DNA of 64,000 bases from Azonexus sp. (GCA_030696345.1 JAUYSK010000015.1:62001-126000); one strand, 5' to 3'; counted from the stretch's first letter, positions 26,516 to 36,902 are shown. Numbers and translations are program-made. The notes: a model not told the origin generated them from the letters alone.

Positions 26516-29448
26516 CCAAGGTCAGCAAGAAAAAATCTGCAGAGCCCACCGTTGAACCCAAAAGCTTCAACGGCTACGTGGTCTGTATTGGTGCTTCAGC
26601 CGGCGGCCTTGAGGCGCTGGAGAAATTCTTTACCGCCTGTCCGCCCGAGACCGATTCAGCCTTTGTAGTCGTCCAGCATCTCTCGCCGGATCACAAGAGC
26701 ATGATGAGCAATCTGCTCGCCCGGCATACCACCATGCCGGTCATCATCGTTGAAGATGAAATGCCGATTGAAGGCAATCATGTCTACCTGATTCCGCCCG
26801 GCGCCATCATGCACGTCACGGCCGGACACCTTCACCTGACACCGAAGAATCCACGCGGACTGACCCTTCCCATCGACATTTTCTTTAGCTCGCTGGCGGA
26901 AATCTATGGCCGGCATGCGGTCGGGGTGATTCTCTCGGGTACGGGAACCGATGGCACGCGCGGTTCCGTCGCGATCAACGCCGCCGGTGGTTTCCTGATG
27001 GTGCAGGAGCCGGAGTCATCGAAGTTTGATGGCATGCCACGCAGCGCCATTGCCACGGGCCTGGTCGATGCCATTCTGCCGGCCGAAGATCTGCCCGAGC
27101 GCCTGCTCGCCCATATCAACAATCTGCCCTATAACGAGCCGGAGGCGCCGCAAGAGATTCCGCATGCGACGATGACCAGCGAAGAGATCGTTACGGCCAT
27201 CCTGCAACTGCTCTTCCAGATCGGCGGCATTGATTTTCAGGAGTACAAGCCGGCAACCATCATGCGCCGCCTTGAGCGTCGCATGCAGGTCCGCCACACG
27301 CCGGAACTGTATCGCTACCTTGACCTGCTGGAGCATGACCGCTCTGAAGTAATTACCCTGCGCCGCGAATTGCTGATTTCCGTGACCAGTTTCTTCCGCG
27401 ATCCGGAAACGTTTTCGACGCTTTACGAGAAGGTCATCGTGCCCATGGTCGCCGACAAGCAGGCCGGCGATACGGTGCGGGTGTGGACGGCGGGTACCGC
27501 CACCGGCGAAGAAGCATACACCATTGGCATGCTCTTCATTGAAGCCTTTGAGCGCGAACGGCGCTGGCCCAACCTGAAGATTTTTGCCACCGATGTGGAT
27601 CAACAATGCGTTGAGACCGCTGGCTTTGGCCAATACCCGGAGTCGGCCGCCGCTGAGCTGTCGCCGGAGCGTCTGGAGCGTTTCTTCGTCAAGAAGGGTG
27701 ACCGCTTCATCATCAAGAATGACCTGCGCCAGTGCATCGTTTTTGCCCGGCACAACCTGCTGGCCGACCCGCCATTTACCAAGATGGATCTGGTGATTTG
27801 CCGCAATACGCTGATCTACTTCAAGTCGGTGGCTCAGGAGCGCGCCTTGCGTTCGCTGCAGTACGCCATCAATCAGGGTGGTGCCTTGCTGCTCGGTTCG
27901 AGCGAGTCGCTTTCGGCGGTGACCGAAGGGCTGCAGACAATCAGTGCCAAGCACAAGATTTTTCGCCGTACCGGTGCCATGGCCTTGCCCTTGCTCGACC
28001 GCAATGGCCGCTATGCCCACTTGCAGCCCGTGCATGGCAAGGGGCGACCACCGAGTCGGAGTCAGCGGGCACAAAGCAATGATCCCAATGTCTCCGATCT
28101 GGGCATTGCGACCCTGCTGGGCAAGTTCTCCCCGCCTGCGCTAGTGGTCAATACGTCGCATGAAGCAGTTCATATCTTCGGCGCCGTCAGCGATTATTTG
28201 CGCCCCAGAGAAGGCGCGGCCAGTCTGGAACTTAACCGCATCCTGCCGGACCGCCTGGTGCCGGTGGCGGCGGCTTTGCTTCACAAGGCCACGCGGGAAC
28301 AGAGTTCGATGGTGTCTGACATCGTTGAGGTGACGTTGCATGATGGCGCGCGCAAACTGCTGCGCCTTTCCGCTCACCCGCTGAACAAGGATGCCGACCC
28401 CCAGGAACGCATGACCTTGCTGTGTTTTGAGGCAGAAACCGCCAAGATGGCGCCCAGCGAACTCACGCCCTTGAATGTCGGGGCCGAAACCTTCGAGCGG
28501 ATTGGTGTCCTCGAGCGCGAACTGGCCGCGACACGGGAGAGCCTGCAGGCAACCATTGAGGAACTCGAAACCTCGAATGAAGAATTGCAGGCGACCAATG
28601 AAGAAATGATGGCTGCCAACGAGGAACTGCAAAGTTCGAACGAGGAGCTGCAATCGGTCAATGAGGAACTGAATACGGTCAACGCCGAATTTCAGGAAAA
28701 AATGCACATCCTCAACCGGGTTAATGCCGACCTCGACAGCATGGCCAAGGCGGCTGCCGTGGCCACCGTATTTGTTGATTCGACGCTGGCCATCACCCGC
28801 TTCAGTCCGGATGCAACACAGATTTTCAAATTGCGTGACACCGATGTCGGACGTCGACTTGATGACATTACCCATGTGCTGGATTACCCGGGTCTGATTG
28901 AAGATATCGAAAAGACACTCAAGACCGAACGCATGACCGAGCGGGAAGTCTCGAGTGCCGACAAGAAGAAAACCTTCCTGGTCCGCATGTTGCCTTACCA
29001 GGTCCCATCGACAACCATGCGTGGTGCCGTCGCGACTTTTGTCGATGTCACGGCCTTCCGCGATGCCGAACATTTGCAGGCCATCGTCGATGCTTTGCCG
29101 GAGCACGTTGCCGTGGTCAATGTCTCCGGAACTATTCGTTTGATCAACGCCGCCTGGCGTCGCTTTGCCCGGGCCAATGGCGATCCCGATCTCAAGCATT
29201 CGGGCATTGGTGCCAACTATCTTGATGCCTGTCTGGCCAGCAACAGCGAGGATGGCGAGGTGGCCAGCGCAGCGGCCAGAGGGTTGCGCGGTGTTCTTGA
29301 GGGCTCACTGCCATCATTCGCGATGGAATATCCCTGCCATTCTCCGACCGAGCAGCGCTGGTTTCTGATGAGTGTGGCGCCGGTGCTGGACAAGGACGGC
29401 GGTGCGGTGGTCAGTCACGTCAATATATCCGAGTGGTATGGGAAATAA
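26512..29448 (+). CDS. CheB-CheR-PAS fusion protein
   Basis: This 978-residue cytoplasmic signalling protein joins a CheB methylesterase domain without a receiver (residues about 20-210: [34 protein letters not shown]) to a CheR methyltransferase domain (about 225-490: [30 protein letters not shown]). PAS-like regions, a coiled coil of NEEL heptads (about 683-726) and further PAS segments follow. Such fusions often feed hybrid kinases and need not act in chemotaxis. ATG 26512 overlaps the MerR stop (ATGA), which couples translation to the B12 regulator. The hybrid kinase follows at once. Confidence 0.9.
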   Translation: MTKVSKKKSAEPTVEPKSFNGYVVCIGASAGGLEALEKFFTACPPETDSAFVVVQHLSPDHKSMMSNLLARHTTMPVIIVEDEMPIEGNHVYLIPPGAIMHVTAGHLHLTPKNPRGLTLPIDIFFSSLAEIYGRHAVGVILSGTGTDGTRGSVAINAAGGFLMVQEPESSKFDGMPRSAIATGLVDAILPAEDLPERLLAHINNLPYNEPEAPQEIPHATMTSEEIVTAILQLLFQIGGIDFQEYKPATIMRRLERRMQVRHTPELYRYLDLLEHDRSEVITLRRELLISVTSFFRDPETFSTLYEKVIVPMVADKQAGDTVRVWTAGTATGEEAYTIGMLFIEAFERERRWPNLKIFATDVDQQCVETAGFGQYPESAAAELSPERLERFFVKKGDRFIIKNDLRQCIVFARHNLLADPPFTKMDLVICRNTLIYFKSVAQERALRSLQYAINQGGALLLGSSESLSAVTEGLQTISAKHKIFRRTGAMALPLLDRNGRYAHLQPVHGKGRPPSRSQRAQSNDPNVSDLGIATLLGKFSPPALVVNTSHEAVHIFGAVSDYLRPREGAASLELNRILPDRLVPVAAALLHKATREQSSMVSDIVEVTLHDGARKLLRLSAHPLNKDADPQERMTLLCFEAETAKMAPSELTPLNVGAETFERIGVLERELAATRESLQATIEELETSNEELQATNEEMMAANEELQSSNEELQSVNEELNTVNAEFQEKMHILNRVNADLDSMAKAAAVATVFVDSTLAITRFSPDATQIFKLRDTDVGRRLDDITHVLDYPGLIEDIEKTLKTERMTEREVSSADKKKTFLVRMLPYQVPSTTMRGAVATFVDVTAFRDAEHLQAIVDALPEHVAVVNVSGTIRLINAAWRRFARANGDPDLKHSGIGANYLDACLASNSEDGEVASAAARGLRGVLEGSLPSFAMEYPCHSPTEQRWFLMSVAPVLDKDGGAVVSHVNISEWYGK
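28558..28686 (+). repeat. Heptad-coding imperfect tandem repeat inside the CheB-CheR fusion
   Basis: About six 21-base units encode [35 protein letters not shown] and NTVNAEF. This is a coiled-coil signalling helix between PAS domains. The DNA repeats are imperfect and are explained by the protein. Confidence 0.85.
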
Positions 29449-29452
29449 TTTC

Positions 29453-32011
29453 ATGATGCAGCAAAGCGAAAACAACCTGGTCGCGCTCCGGGAGCGGGCG
29501 GAAAAGGCAATAAAGCGTAGCGAAGACGGGTTGCCCGGTTTTGCCGGAACCCCGGCAGAAGTGGAAGTGCGGACGCTGGTTGAAGAACTGCGGGTGTACC
29601 AGACTGAACTGGAATTGCAGAATCAGGAGCTGATTCAGGCCCAGACCAATATTCATTGGGCACTTGGCAAATATCGGGCCTTATTCGAAACCCTGCCGTT
29701 GCCGGCACTGATCGTCGATGACCGTGGTGTGGTACAGGAGGCCAACCATCTCGGTAGTGAACTGCTTGGCCTGCGCAAGCACATGGCTTTGCAGAAGCGT
29801 TCAATCTACCCGCTGTTTGACACCGATGCCCGCGCCGAAATCTATCGCCTGCTCAGGGAATCCAAGGGCAGTGGCCCCAAATGTCTGGCATTTGTCGGAC
29901 TTAATATCGGTGGCGAAGCGCCGGTGCCGTTTGATGTTCACATCATTTATCTTGATGATGAATCTTCCGTCATGGAGCGTGCCCTGCTCGTTCTGGTTAA
30001 CCAGAGTTCCGAAGTGGCGCTACGTGAGAGTCAGCACAGTTTCCATGCGCTGGCCGACAGCAGCATGGCGCTGATCTGGACCGCCGGTACCGACAAGTTG
30101 TGCAACTATTTCAATCAGGGCTGGCTGGATTTTACCGGGCGTGATCTTGAGCAAGAGCTTGGTAATGGCTGGACTGAAGGCGTGCACCCGGAGGATTTCG
30201 AGCGTTGTGTAGATATCTATGTCACGCACTTCGAATTGCATCAGCCGTTTTCCATGGATTATCGCCTGCGCCGCCGTGACGGCGAATTCCGCTGGATCAG
30301 GGATAGCGGCACGCCGCGCTATGACAGCACCGGCCGCTTCGTGGGTTATATCGGCTACTGCACCGACATCACCGACCGGGTTGAAACCGAGCAGCAACTC
30401 CGCAAGCTGACACTGGCCGTCGAACAAAGTCCTGAGAGCATCATCATTACGGACAAGGAGGCGCGTATTGAATACGTTAATGCCGCCTGCCTGGCATCGA
30501 CCGGATATGACGAGGCAGAACTGATTGGCCAAAATCCACGGATATTCAACTCCGGACTGACGCCGAGGGAAACCTATAAAAGCCTTTGGGGCAACCTGAC
30601 TCAGGGCCGGTCGTGGTCCGGGCAGTTCAGTAACCGGCGCAAAACTGGTGAAATCTATTACGAGTATTTGCATGTCTCGCCTTTGCGCGATGAGGCGGGC
30701 AATACGACCCATTACCTGGCAGTAAAGGAAGATGTTTCGGAGAAAAAACGGGTAGCGGAAGAGCTTGGCCATTACCGCCAACACCTCGAGGAAATGGTGG
30801 CTGAACGTACAGTGGAGCTGGCGCGGGCCAGGGACGCTGCCGAAGTTGCCAGCATTGCGAAAAGCACCTTTCTGGCCAATATGAGCCATGAAATCAGGAC
30901 GCCGATGAATGCCGTGATGATGCTGACGCATTTGCTTCGGCAGACATCACTTGATGCCAACCAGCAGGACAAGTTGTCAAAAATTGCATCATCGGCCGAA
31001 CACCTGCTGGTGGTCCTTAACGACATTCTCGATATTTCGAAAATCGAGGCGGGCAAGCTGGTTCTTGAAGCTACTGATTTCTCAGTGAGCGACGTGATGG
31101 ACAAGGCGCTGGCGCTGATCCGCGACAAGGCCAGCGCCAAGGGTCTTGAGCTTAACTGCACGATTGACGCAAAGCTGCCCTCGGAACTGCATGGTGATCC
31201 GACCCGGCTGGCTCAGGCGTTGCTGAACTATCTGGCCAATGCGGTCAAATTTACCGATTCTGGTTCAGTCAGCTTGACCGCCTCGCTGCTTGAGCAGGAC
31301 AGTGATCATGTCCGCGTGCGCTTTGAGGTGGCTGACACCGGTCCTGGTATTGCGCCGGAAGTTGCGGCCCGCCTGTTCCAGAATTTTGAACAGGCCGATG
31401 GCTCGACCACCCGTCGTTTTGGCGGAACGGGCCTGGGTCTGGCGATAACCAAGCGTCTGGTGGAGATGATGGACGGCGATGTCGGGCTGGAAAGTGCGTC
31501 TGATGCCGGCAGTGTTTTCTGGTTTACTGCCAGGCTGAAGCGCCCGATCAGTCGCATGACTTTGCCCGCCAATGCGGTTTCGGCCGGTGCAGATGAAGAC
31601 TCGGCAGAGATGGCCTTGCGGCGCGACTTTTCGGGAATCCGTGTTCTGCTCTGCGAAGATGAAGTCATCAATCAGGAAGTCATGCTTGAGGTACTGCAGG
31701 AGCTTGGTTTCAAGGTGGATATTGCAGAAAACGGTGCGGTTGCACTGGGCCTGGCGCTACATACTTGCTATGGCCTGGTATTGATGGATATGCAGATGCC
31801 TGTTTTGGGTGGTCTTGACGCAACCCGGGGGCTGCGCGAGATGCCGGCTTATGCCGATGTGCCGATCATCGCGATGACGGCGAATGCTTTTGAAGAGGAC
31901 CGCCGGGATTGCTACGAAGCCGGGATGAATGATTTCCTGGCCAAGCCGGTGGACACCGATATTCTCTTCGCGACACTATTGCGCTGGCTGAATGCCGGGC
32001 GAAAGCACTGA
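29453..32011 (+). CDS. PAS-containing hybrid histidine kinase
   Basis: A protein of about 852 residues with no clear membrane helix. Three PAS regions occupy about residues 60-180, 190-315 and 320-440 (for example WIRDSGTPRYDSTGRFVGYIGYCTDIT and FNSGLTPRETYKSLWGNL). HisKA with FLANMSHEIRTPMNAV gives a phosphorylated His near residue 479. The ATPase domain has GTGLGLAITKRLVEMMDG, and a C-terminal receiver has LLCEDEVINQ, VLMDMQMPVLGG and FLAKPVD. ATG 29453 has GGGAA at good spacing; ATG 29438, overlapping the fusion gene, is an alternative. No HPt domain or output regulator lies nearby. Confidence 0.9.
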   Translation: MMQQSENNLVALRERAEKAIKRSEDGLPGFAGTPAEVEVRTLVEELRVYQTELELQNQELIQAQTNIHWALGKYRALFETLPLPALIVDDRGVVQEANHLGSELLGLRKHMALQKRSIYPLFDTDARAEIYRLLRESKGSGPKCLAFVGLNIGGEAPVPFDVHIIYLDDESSVMERALLVLVNQSSEVALRESQHSFHALADSSMALIWTAGTDKLCNYFNQGWLDFTGRDLEQELGNGWTEGVHPEDFERCVDIYVTHFELHQPFSMDYRLRRRDGEFRWIRDSGTPRYDSTGRFVGYIGYCTDITDRVETEQQLRKLTLAVEQSPESIIITDKEARIEYVNAACLASTGYDEAELIGQNPRIFNSGLTPRETYKSLWGNLTQGRSWSGQFSNRRKTGEIYYEYLHVSPLRDEAGNTTHYLAVKEDVSEKKRVAEELGHYRQHLEEMVAERTVELARARDAAEVASIAKSTFLANMSHEIRTPMNAVMMLTHLLRQTSLDANQQDKLSKIASSAEHLLVVLNDILDISKIEAGKLVLEATDFSVSDVMDKALALIRDKASAKGLELNCTIDAKLPSELHGDPTRLAQALLNYLANAVKFTDSGSVSLTASLLEQDSDHVRVRFEVADTGPGIAPEVAARLFQNFEQADGSTTRRFGGTGLGLAITKRLVEMMDGDVGLESASDAGSVFWFTARLKRPISRMTLPANAVSAGADEDSAEMALRRDFSGIRVLLCEDEVINQEVMLEVLQELGFKVDIAENGAVALGLALHTCYGLVLMDMQMPVLGGLDATRGLREMPAYADVPIIAMTANAFEEDRRDCYEAGMNDFLAKPVDTDILFATLLRWLNAGRKH

Positions 32012-32034
32012 TAGGAAGGTTAGGGAGAACGGAA

Positions 32035-32391
32035 TTGGGTGATTTTCAGGCGTTGACCGCAGCACTGCTCGAATTCCGTGACGCCCGTGACTGGAAGCAG
32101 TTCCATTCGCTGCGCAACCTGATTACCTCGCTCAATCTTGAAGCGGCGGAGTTGCTGGAGCTGACGCAATGGCAGAGCGATGCAGAGGTCGAGGCGCTAC
32201 CGACCCGGCCGCAAGCCGCCGAGGCGCTGAGTGACGAGTGCGCCGACATCCTGCTCTATCTGCTGCTGATTGCCGACACGGCCGGTATTGACCTGGCCGA
32301 GGCGGCTCGCCTCAAGCTGCTCAAGAATGCCGAAAAATATCCGGTGGACAAGGCCTACGGTTCGCGGGCCAAGTATTCCGAACTAGGCTGA
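32035..32391 (+). CDS. MazG-like nucleotide pyrophosphohydrolase
   Basis: This 118-residue all-alpha protein starts at TTG 32035 behind AGGGAGA. The sequences LNLEAAELLEL and LSDECADILLYLLLIAD give the EXXE and EXXD magnesium sites of the MazG/iMazG (RS21-C6, dCTP pyrophosphatase) fold. It probably hydrolyses non-canonical or excess (d)NTPs. It ends in a nine-base overlap with convergent rlmJ. Confidence 0.85.
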   Translation: MGDFQALTAALLEFRDARDWKQFHSLRNLITSLNLEAAELLELTQWQSDAEVEALPTRPQAAEALSDECADILLYLLLIADTAGIDLAEAARLKLLKNAEKYPVDKAYGSRAKYSELG

Positions 32392-33228
32392 CTGGCTTTC
32401 CAGAACGTATTTCGCCCCTTCGCCCTGAGCCAGAAGTTCGGTCAGCTTGGGCAGGGTTTCGTGAAGTTTCTTTTCCAGCGTCCACGGCGGGTTGATGATG
32501 AACATGCCGCTGCCGTGCATGCCATAGCCATCCTTGGCAGGCGTGCTGACTTCGAGCGAGACGCGCAGCCAGTTGTCGGCCCCGAGCCCCTTCAGTTTGT
32601 CCGGCAGCTTGCGCGACTCCGGCTTTGACAGCATCGGGTACCACAGGGCATAGGTGCCGGTCGGGAAGCGCTTCAAGGCTTCCTGCAGGCCCTTGACGAC
32701 ATTGCTGTAGTCGTCCCGGGTTTCATAGGAAGGATCGATCAGGACCAGCGCCCGGCGGGGTGGTGGTGGCAGGATGGCTTTCAGGCCCGCAAAGCCGTCA
32801 CCCGCGGTGACAGTGATCTGGCGACCGGCAGACTTGAAGCATTCCTGCAACAGTTTGACGTCGGTGCTGTGCAGTTCGTACAGGCGCAGACGGTCGCTCT
32901 CGCGCAGCATCTGGCTGGCCAGCCAGGGAGAGCCCGGGTAGTGGCGCAGCTTGCCGTCCGGGTTGAGCATTTTGACGAATTCAAGGTAGTCCACCGCAGC
33001 AGGCGGCAGTCCCTTCTTCTCCCAGAGGCGACCCACGCCATCCTGGAACTCGGCCAGCTTGCTGGCGTGTGCGGACTCCAGCGAGTAGCGCCCGGCACCG
33101 GCGTGGGTATCGATGATCCAGAATGGCGCCGGCTTTTCGCTCATGTATTCGGCGATCTGGAGCAGGATGATGTGTTTCAGCACGTCGGCATGATTGCCGG
33201 CGTGGAAAGCGTGGCGGTAGCTGAGCAT
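32383..33228 (-). CDS. rlmJ: 23S rRNA (adenine-2030-N6)-methyltransferase
   Basis: A 281-residue SAM-dependent methyltransferase. The N-terminus LSYRHAFHAGNHADVLKH is the strongly conserved RlmJ opening, followed by the SAM-binding stretch IDTHAGAGRYSLE. The catalytic motif reads LIDPSYE where the classic motif is DPPY. The length fits the family. The gene lies nine bases after the stop of the upstream gene and converges on the mazG-like gene. Confidence 0.93.
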   Translation of the reverse strand: MLSYRHAFHAGNHADVLKHIILLQIAEYMSEKPAPFWIIDTHAGAGRYSLESAHASKLAEFQDGVGRLWEKKGLPPAAVDYLEFVKMLNPDGKLRHYPGSPWLASQMLRESDRLRLYELHSTDVKLLQECFKSAGRQITVTAGDGFAGLKAILPPPPRRALVLIDPSYETRDDYSNVVKGLQEALKRFPTGTYALWYPMLSKPESRKLPDKLKGLGADNWLRVSLEVSTPAKDGYGMHGSGMFIINPPWTLEKKLHETLPKLTELLAQGEGAKYVLESQSA

Positions 33229-33237
33229 TGAGGGGGA

Positions 33238-34764
33238 TTATTCCGGAAGCTGGTCGAGGGCGACGAATTCTAGCCCTTCGTTGGCTTCTATGCATTTGCC
33301 GATTTGGCGGCTGAGGGTTCGACCCAGCGTATTGAAGGTGATCTGCTGATTGGCGGCGAGGCGACCAGGCGGCACGATCAGGCCGGAAAACTTGCCGTAG
33401 GCGGGCAGGCTGTGCAGGAAGATGGCGCGCAGGCTGGCGGCATCCTGCACCGGGATTTCAACCAGGCTGACCTGCGGCGAGAGCAGTTGCAGGCCGAGTT
33501 CCAGCCGGTTTCGTGTCGTCGCGATACGGCGAACCAGGCAGACATGAATCTTGCTGGATTCGCGGGGCTGCAAGGCGACGATATCGCCGGCACCAATGTT
33601 CCATTTTTCGCCCTTGATGAAGCGAATAAGAAATCCGTCAGGACTTTCATCGACCAGCGACCATTCGCTGGGATTGAGCTCCTGGGCGTCACCACGGCCA
33701 ATGGCATCCAGCGAACGCCGCGAAAAGGCATTGCCGTCCAGAAAGGTGATGACCTGTGACAGCCCGCCGACCAGGTCGGCACGCGGCTTGAAGCGGTTGC
33801 GACTGAAGCGGCGTGCCGTCTTGCCACCGATGGCGACCCGCAGGCTCTGTAGCAGTACCGGCGAGGCATCCAGCGGCGGTTGCACTGTCTGGCCAGGCTG
33901 TCGGGATAAATTTCGATCAAGCGCCGCGAGTACCGGTGTGCAGTCGATGATCAGGCCCGTTTCGGCGGAAGTGCCGGCTGGAAGACGCGTCAGCGGGTAG
34001 CCGGGGCTGCCACGGTCAGGGCGGGCGAGGAAACATGACTCGGCGCTGTGTCGGCTTTGGGCACCGGGCGAGGCATCTCCGACGATGGCATAAGCGGCCA
34101 GTTGCAGTGTGCAGGCATGAACCTGGTCAAGCTCGGCGCGGGGCAGCTTGTTGGGTTCGAGGTAGGCAAAGAGCAGCGCCCCGAGGTATTCATGTTCAAT
34201 CGGTGCGGTCTCGCCATTCAAAGGCTTGATGCGAGGGTCGCATGCCATCTGATAGAGCTCGTGCAGCGCCAGCCAAGAGGCGGGCGACGGTGCAGCGTAG
34301 GCGCGGTAGGCCAGCAACTGGCGTCGGGCGAGCGTGGATATGGCTCGCTCGATGGCGCGATGCAACAGGTGGCTGAGGGCGGAATTGTGGTGGTTGTTGA
34401 GAATGCTGCGGGCAATGCCGGTGTAGGCATTGACCATGCCTTTCAATAGATTATCGGCATGAATGGCCGCGTTCGTCGCCTCTCTGGGCAGTGGCAGGAC
34501 AGCCTTGGCAATGTGTCCTTCGAGAACCGGCAGGGCGTTTTCGGCTTCGTGCCTGACGTCTTCCAGCAGCTTGAAGCGCATGTGGAGGTTGGTCTGACTG
34601 CTGATCCTGGGCAGAAATTCAGTGGTCAATCGGCCGACAATTTCCAGCGGCGAAAGACCGGTGGTGGTCATCAATCGTCCCTGAAAAGCTTCCGCTGCCT
34701 TGTTTTCGGCTTGCGGCTGGCTGAAGGGGAAGAGGTCGCGCAGCAGTCTTAGCGGGGAGTTCAT
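33238..34764 (-). CDS. Hypothetical protein, possibly PilZ-like C-terminus
   Basis: A protein of about 508 residues; ATG 34764 (MNSPLRLLRDLFPF) is preferred over the tracked TTG 34803. The N-terminal two thirds are helical, with no motif I recognise (HADNLLKGMVNAYTGIARSILNNHH). The C-terminal part contains DESPDGFLIRF, WNIGAGDIVALQPR and RNRLELGLQLLSPQ, a pattern that recalls PilZ-type beta barrels, but the usual RXXXR and D/NXSXXG motifs are not clean. No signal peptide or membrane helix is seen. The function is unknown. Confidence 0.65.
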   Translation of the reverse strand: MNSPLRLLRDLFPFSQPQAENKAAEAFQGRLMTTTGLSPLEIVGRLTTEFLPRISSQTNLHMRFKLLEDVRHEAENALPVLEGHIAKAVLPLPREATNAAIHADNLLKGMVNAYTGIARSILNNHHNSALSHLLHRAIERAISTLARRQLLAYRAYAAPSPASWLALHELYQMACDPRIKPLNGETAPIEHEYLGALLFAYLEPNKLPRAELDQVHACTLQLAAYAIVGDASPGAQSRHSAESCFLARPDRGSPGYPLTRLPAGTSAETGLIIDCTPVLAALDRNLSRQPGQTVQPPLDASPVLLQSLRVAIGGKTARRFSRNRFKPRADLVGGLSQVITFLDGNAFSRRSLDAIGRGDAQELNPSEWSLVDESPDGFLIRFIKGEKWNIGAGDIVALQPRESSKIHVCLVRRIATTRNRLELGLQLLSPQVSLVEIPVQDAASLRAIFLHSLPAYGKFSGLIVPPGRLAANQQITFNTLGRTLSRQIGKCIEANEGLEFVALDQLPE

Positions 34765-34853
34765 TGTCTTGGCGGAAAAGTTGACGTTCGCATTATCCTG
34801 CAATTTCTTTGAACCTACTGTGGCGTATTACCGCTATTCCGTATACTTGCGCC

Positions 34854-35204
34854 ATGGATCTGTATGAATTACTGACTCTCGTCCTGATGGCGAGCGGCAT
34901 CTGGCTCTGGCTCGACACCCTGAAGGCGCGGGAAGTCGGGGTGCGGGCCGCCCAGTTGGCATGTGCGGAAGACGGCTTGCAGTTTCTTGACGAAACCGTT
35001 GTCGGGCGCTCGTTCCGCCTGGCCCGTGACGATGACGGGCAACTTAAACTGCGTCGCGTCTACGGCTTTGAATACAGTGATACCGGCGACAATCGCTGTT
35101 CGGGCAGCGTTACGCTGCTCGGTAGCGAAGTCGAGTTCCTGCACATTCGCCCCCAACTCTATGTGGTGCCCAAGGCACCGGAAAAAAATGACACCTTCCA
35201 TTGA
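34854..35204 (+). CDS. DUF3301 family protein
   Basis: This 116-residue protein starts at ATG 34854 (MDLYELLTLVLMASGIWLWLD); the tracked start adds 15 residues. One N-terminal membrane helix precedes a soluble domain with AAQLACAEDGLQFLDETVV and LRRVYGFEYSDTGDNR, which match my memory of DUF3301. It overlaps the mutarotase gene by 17 bases, so they are co-transcribed. The function is unknown. Confidence 0.8.
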   Translation: MDLYELLTLVLMASGIWLWLDTLKAREVGVRAAQLACAEDGLQFLDETVVGRSFRLARDDDGQLKLRRVYGFEYSDTGDNRCSGSVTLLGSEVEFLHIRPQLYVVPKAPEKNDTFH

Positions 35205-36036
35205 AAATATCGAATTCCATGGCATCGAAGCGCTGCGCCTGAATGGCCCGCGTGGTTCGAGTGCCGTTATCAGCAAGCTCGGTGCCCAGGTGTTGTCCTG
35301 GATTACACCGGATGGCCGCGAGCACCTTTTTCTTTCCGACAAGGCAGTTTTCGACGGCAGTGTAGCGATTCGCGGCGGTATCCCGGTCTGCTTTCCACAA
35401 TTTGCCGGGCTGGGTGATTTGCCCAAGCATGGCTTTGTCCGCACGCTTCCCTGGGCGGTCAGCACCGAGCGTTGCGCCGATGATTTCGCGCTGGTTACGC
35501 TGGAAATTTCTGACGATGAGGCGACACGGGCGCTCTGGCCGCACTCTTTCACCGCCGAAATTACCCTGATGCTGGAAGCTGATCGTATCGATGTCGAGTT
35601 CTGCGTCACCAATAACGGGGGCGCGCCATTTTCCTTCACCGCTGCCCTGCATACCTACCTGCGGCTGGTCCAGGTCGAGGATGCCGCGATCGAGGGGCTC
35701 TATGGTCACGAATACCGTGATGCCGCCAATGGCGATCGCATCGTCCGTGACTCGGGCACCGAACTGATTATCGAGGATGTCGTAGATCGTGTTTATCACG
35801 ACATCAAGCGGCCGCAAGTGCTCAAGGCCGGGAATCTGAGTCTGAATATCCAGAGCCAGGGCTTTCCCGATGTCGTGGTCTGGAATCCGTGGGTCGATCT
35901 CTGTGCCGGTATGAAGGACATGCCGGCGGATGGCTGGAAGCAGATGCTCTGCATCGAGGCTGCTGTCGCCCAGCAACCCGTAACGCTACCAGCGGGCGAA
36001 GAGTGGTATGGACGGCAAACGCTGGTTGCAGTTTGA
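35188..36036 (+). CDS. D-hexose-6-phosphate mutarotase (YeaD type)
   Basis: A 282-residue aldose-1-epimerase-fold enzyme that interconverts anomers of glucose-6-phosphate and similar sugars. ATG 35188 gives the family N-terminus. Landmarks are GGIPVCFPQFA, LPKHGFVRTLPW with the likely catalytic His, ALHTYLRL and the late VVWNPW and CIEAA. It overlaps the DUF3301 gene by 17 bases. Confidence 0.9.
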   Translation: MTPSIENIEFHGIEALRLNGPRGSSAVISKLGAQVLSWITPDGREHLFLSDKAVFDGSVAIRGGIPVCFPQFAGLGDLPKHGFVRTLPWAVSTERCADDFALVTLEISDDEATRALWPHSFTAEITLMLEADRIDVEFCVTNNGGAPFSFTAALHTYLRLVQVEDAAIEGLYGHEYRDAANGDRIVRDSGTELIIEDVVDRVYHDIKRPQVLKAGNLSLNIQSQGFPDVVVWNPWVDLCAGMKDMPADGWKQMLCIEAAVAQQPVTLPAGEEWYGRQTLVAV

Positions 36037-36108
36037 TCTAGGTTAGAGCGGACGCCGGGCGGGCGTCGTTAGACTACAGCGCTTGCCTCAAGCTGCCCGG
36101 AGTCTGCC

Positions 36109-36840
36109 ATGACCATTATTCCCCTTACCCCATCCGGCTTGCGTCTGGCGCTTGCCCAAGGGTGGGCGACCGCCAGCGCGACGCGGGGTGTCAGCCTTGC
36201 CTACGCTGCGATCTTTACCGCTGCTGGCGGCATCATCATGGGAATCCTGCTGTTTCAAGGGCTGACGCCATTTGTTGTCGCGGCGGCGGGGGCTTTCATG
36301 CTGATCGGTCCGGCCATTCTTGCCGGCTTTTTCGGTATTGCGGCAGCACATGAGGCGGGGAAACCGCTTGGCCTGGCCGCAATTGTTTCGGGTTTTCGCG
36401 ACGCGGCTGGCGTCGTCTGGGCCTTGGCGCTGGTATGTGCCCTGCTGTTCATGATTTTTTTGACCGATGCGGCGATTCTCTACAGCTACCTGATCGGCGG
36501 CACCCCCGTATGGCTGACTGATCTGCTGCCAAGTTCGGCCGGCGTGGTCAGTTTCCTGAAGTGGGGCGCTGTTTCCGGCGCCGTTGTCGCGGCCCTGCTT
36601 TTTTCCGTCTCGGCATTTTCGGTTCCCTTGTTGTGCGAACGCCGCACCGGGCTGGTTGATGCCGTGGTGACCAGCGTTCGGGTGGTGTTCAGCAGTTTTC
36701 TGCCGGCCATGCTCTGGGCGGTGCTGCTGTCGACGGTAATCATCGGTAGTGTCCTGCTCCTGCCGCTGCTGCCGCTCACCTTGCCCTGGCTGGCTTACGC
36801 CAGCCGGGCGCTCTACCGGCAGGCGCTGCCGAACGACTGA
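36109..36840 (+). CDS. DUF2189 family membrane protein
   Basis: A 243-residue protein with about six hydrophobic helices, including GVSLAYAAIFTAAGGIIMGILLF and the DUF2189 stretch AFMLIGPAILAGFFGIAAAHEAG. The family is common in Proteobacteria and has no assigned function. It lies 72 bases after the mutarotase gene and before prfC. Confidence 0.82.
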   Translation: MTIIPLTPSGLRLALAQGWATASATRGVSLAYAAIFTAAGGIIMGILLFQGLTPFVVAAAGAFMLIGPAILAGFFGIAAAHEAGKPLGLAAIVSGFRDAAGVVWALALVCALLFMIFLTDAAILYSYLIGGTPVWLTDLLPSSAGVVSFLKWGAVSGAVVAALLFSVSAFSVPLLCERRTGLVDAVVTSVRVVFSSFLPAMLWAVLLSTVIIGSVLLLPLLPLTLPWLAYASRALYRQALPND

Positions 36841-36867
36841 GCGCCGGTTGTTGCATTGCGGCAAAGG

Positions 36868-36873
36868 TATAAT
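36868..36873 (+). promoter_or_regulatory. Likely -10 element for prfC-moaE
   Basis: TATAAT, a perfect -10 hexamer, lies 29 bases before the prfC start. A -35 is less clear; GGTTGT lies about 16 bases upstream. Confidence 0.5.
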
Positions 36874-36902
36874 CGCGCCTTTCCCGAATTCCGAAGCCTG
36901 CC

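Noticed and set aside
28558-28686. Possible CRISPR-like or satellite repeat
   Set aside because: Units are imperfect, in frame and encode coiled-coil heptads; there are no spacers.
27016-29199. Two 352-aa minus-strand ORFs opposite the CheB-CheR fusion
   Set aside because: The sense strand carries clear CheB, CheR and PAS motifs; the antisense frames have none.
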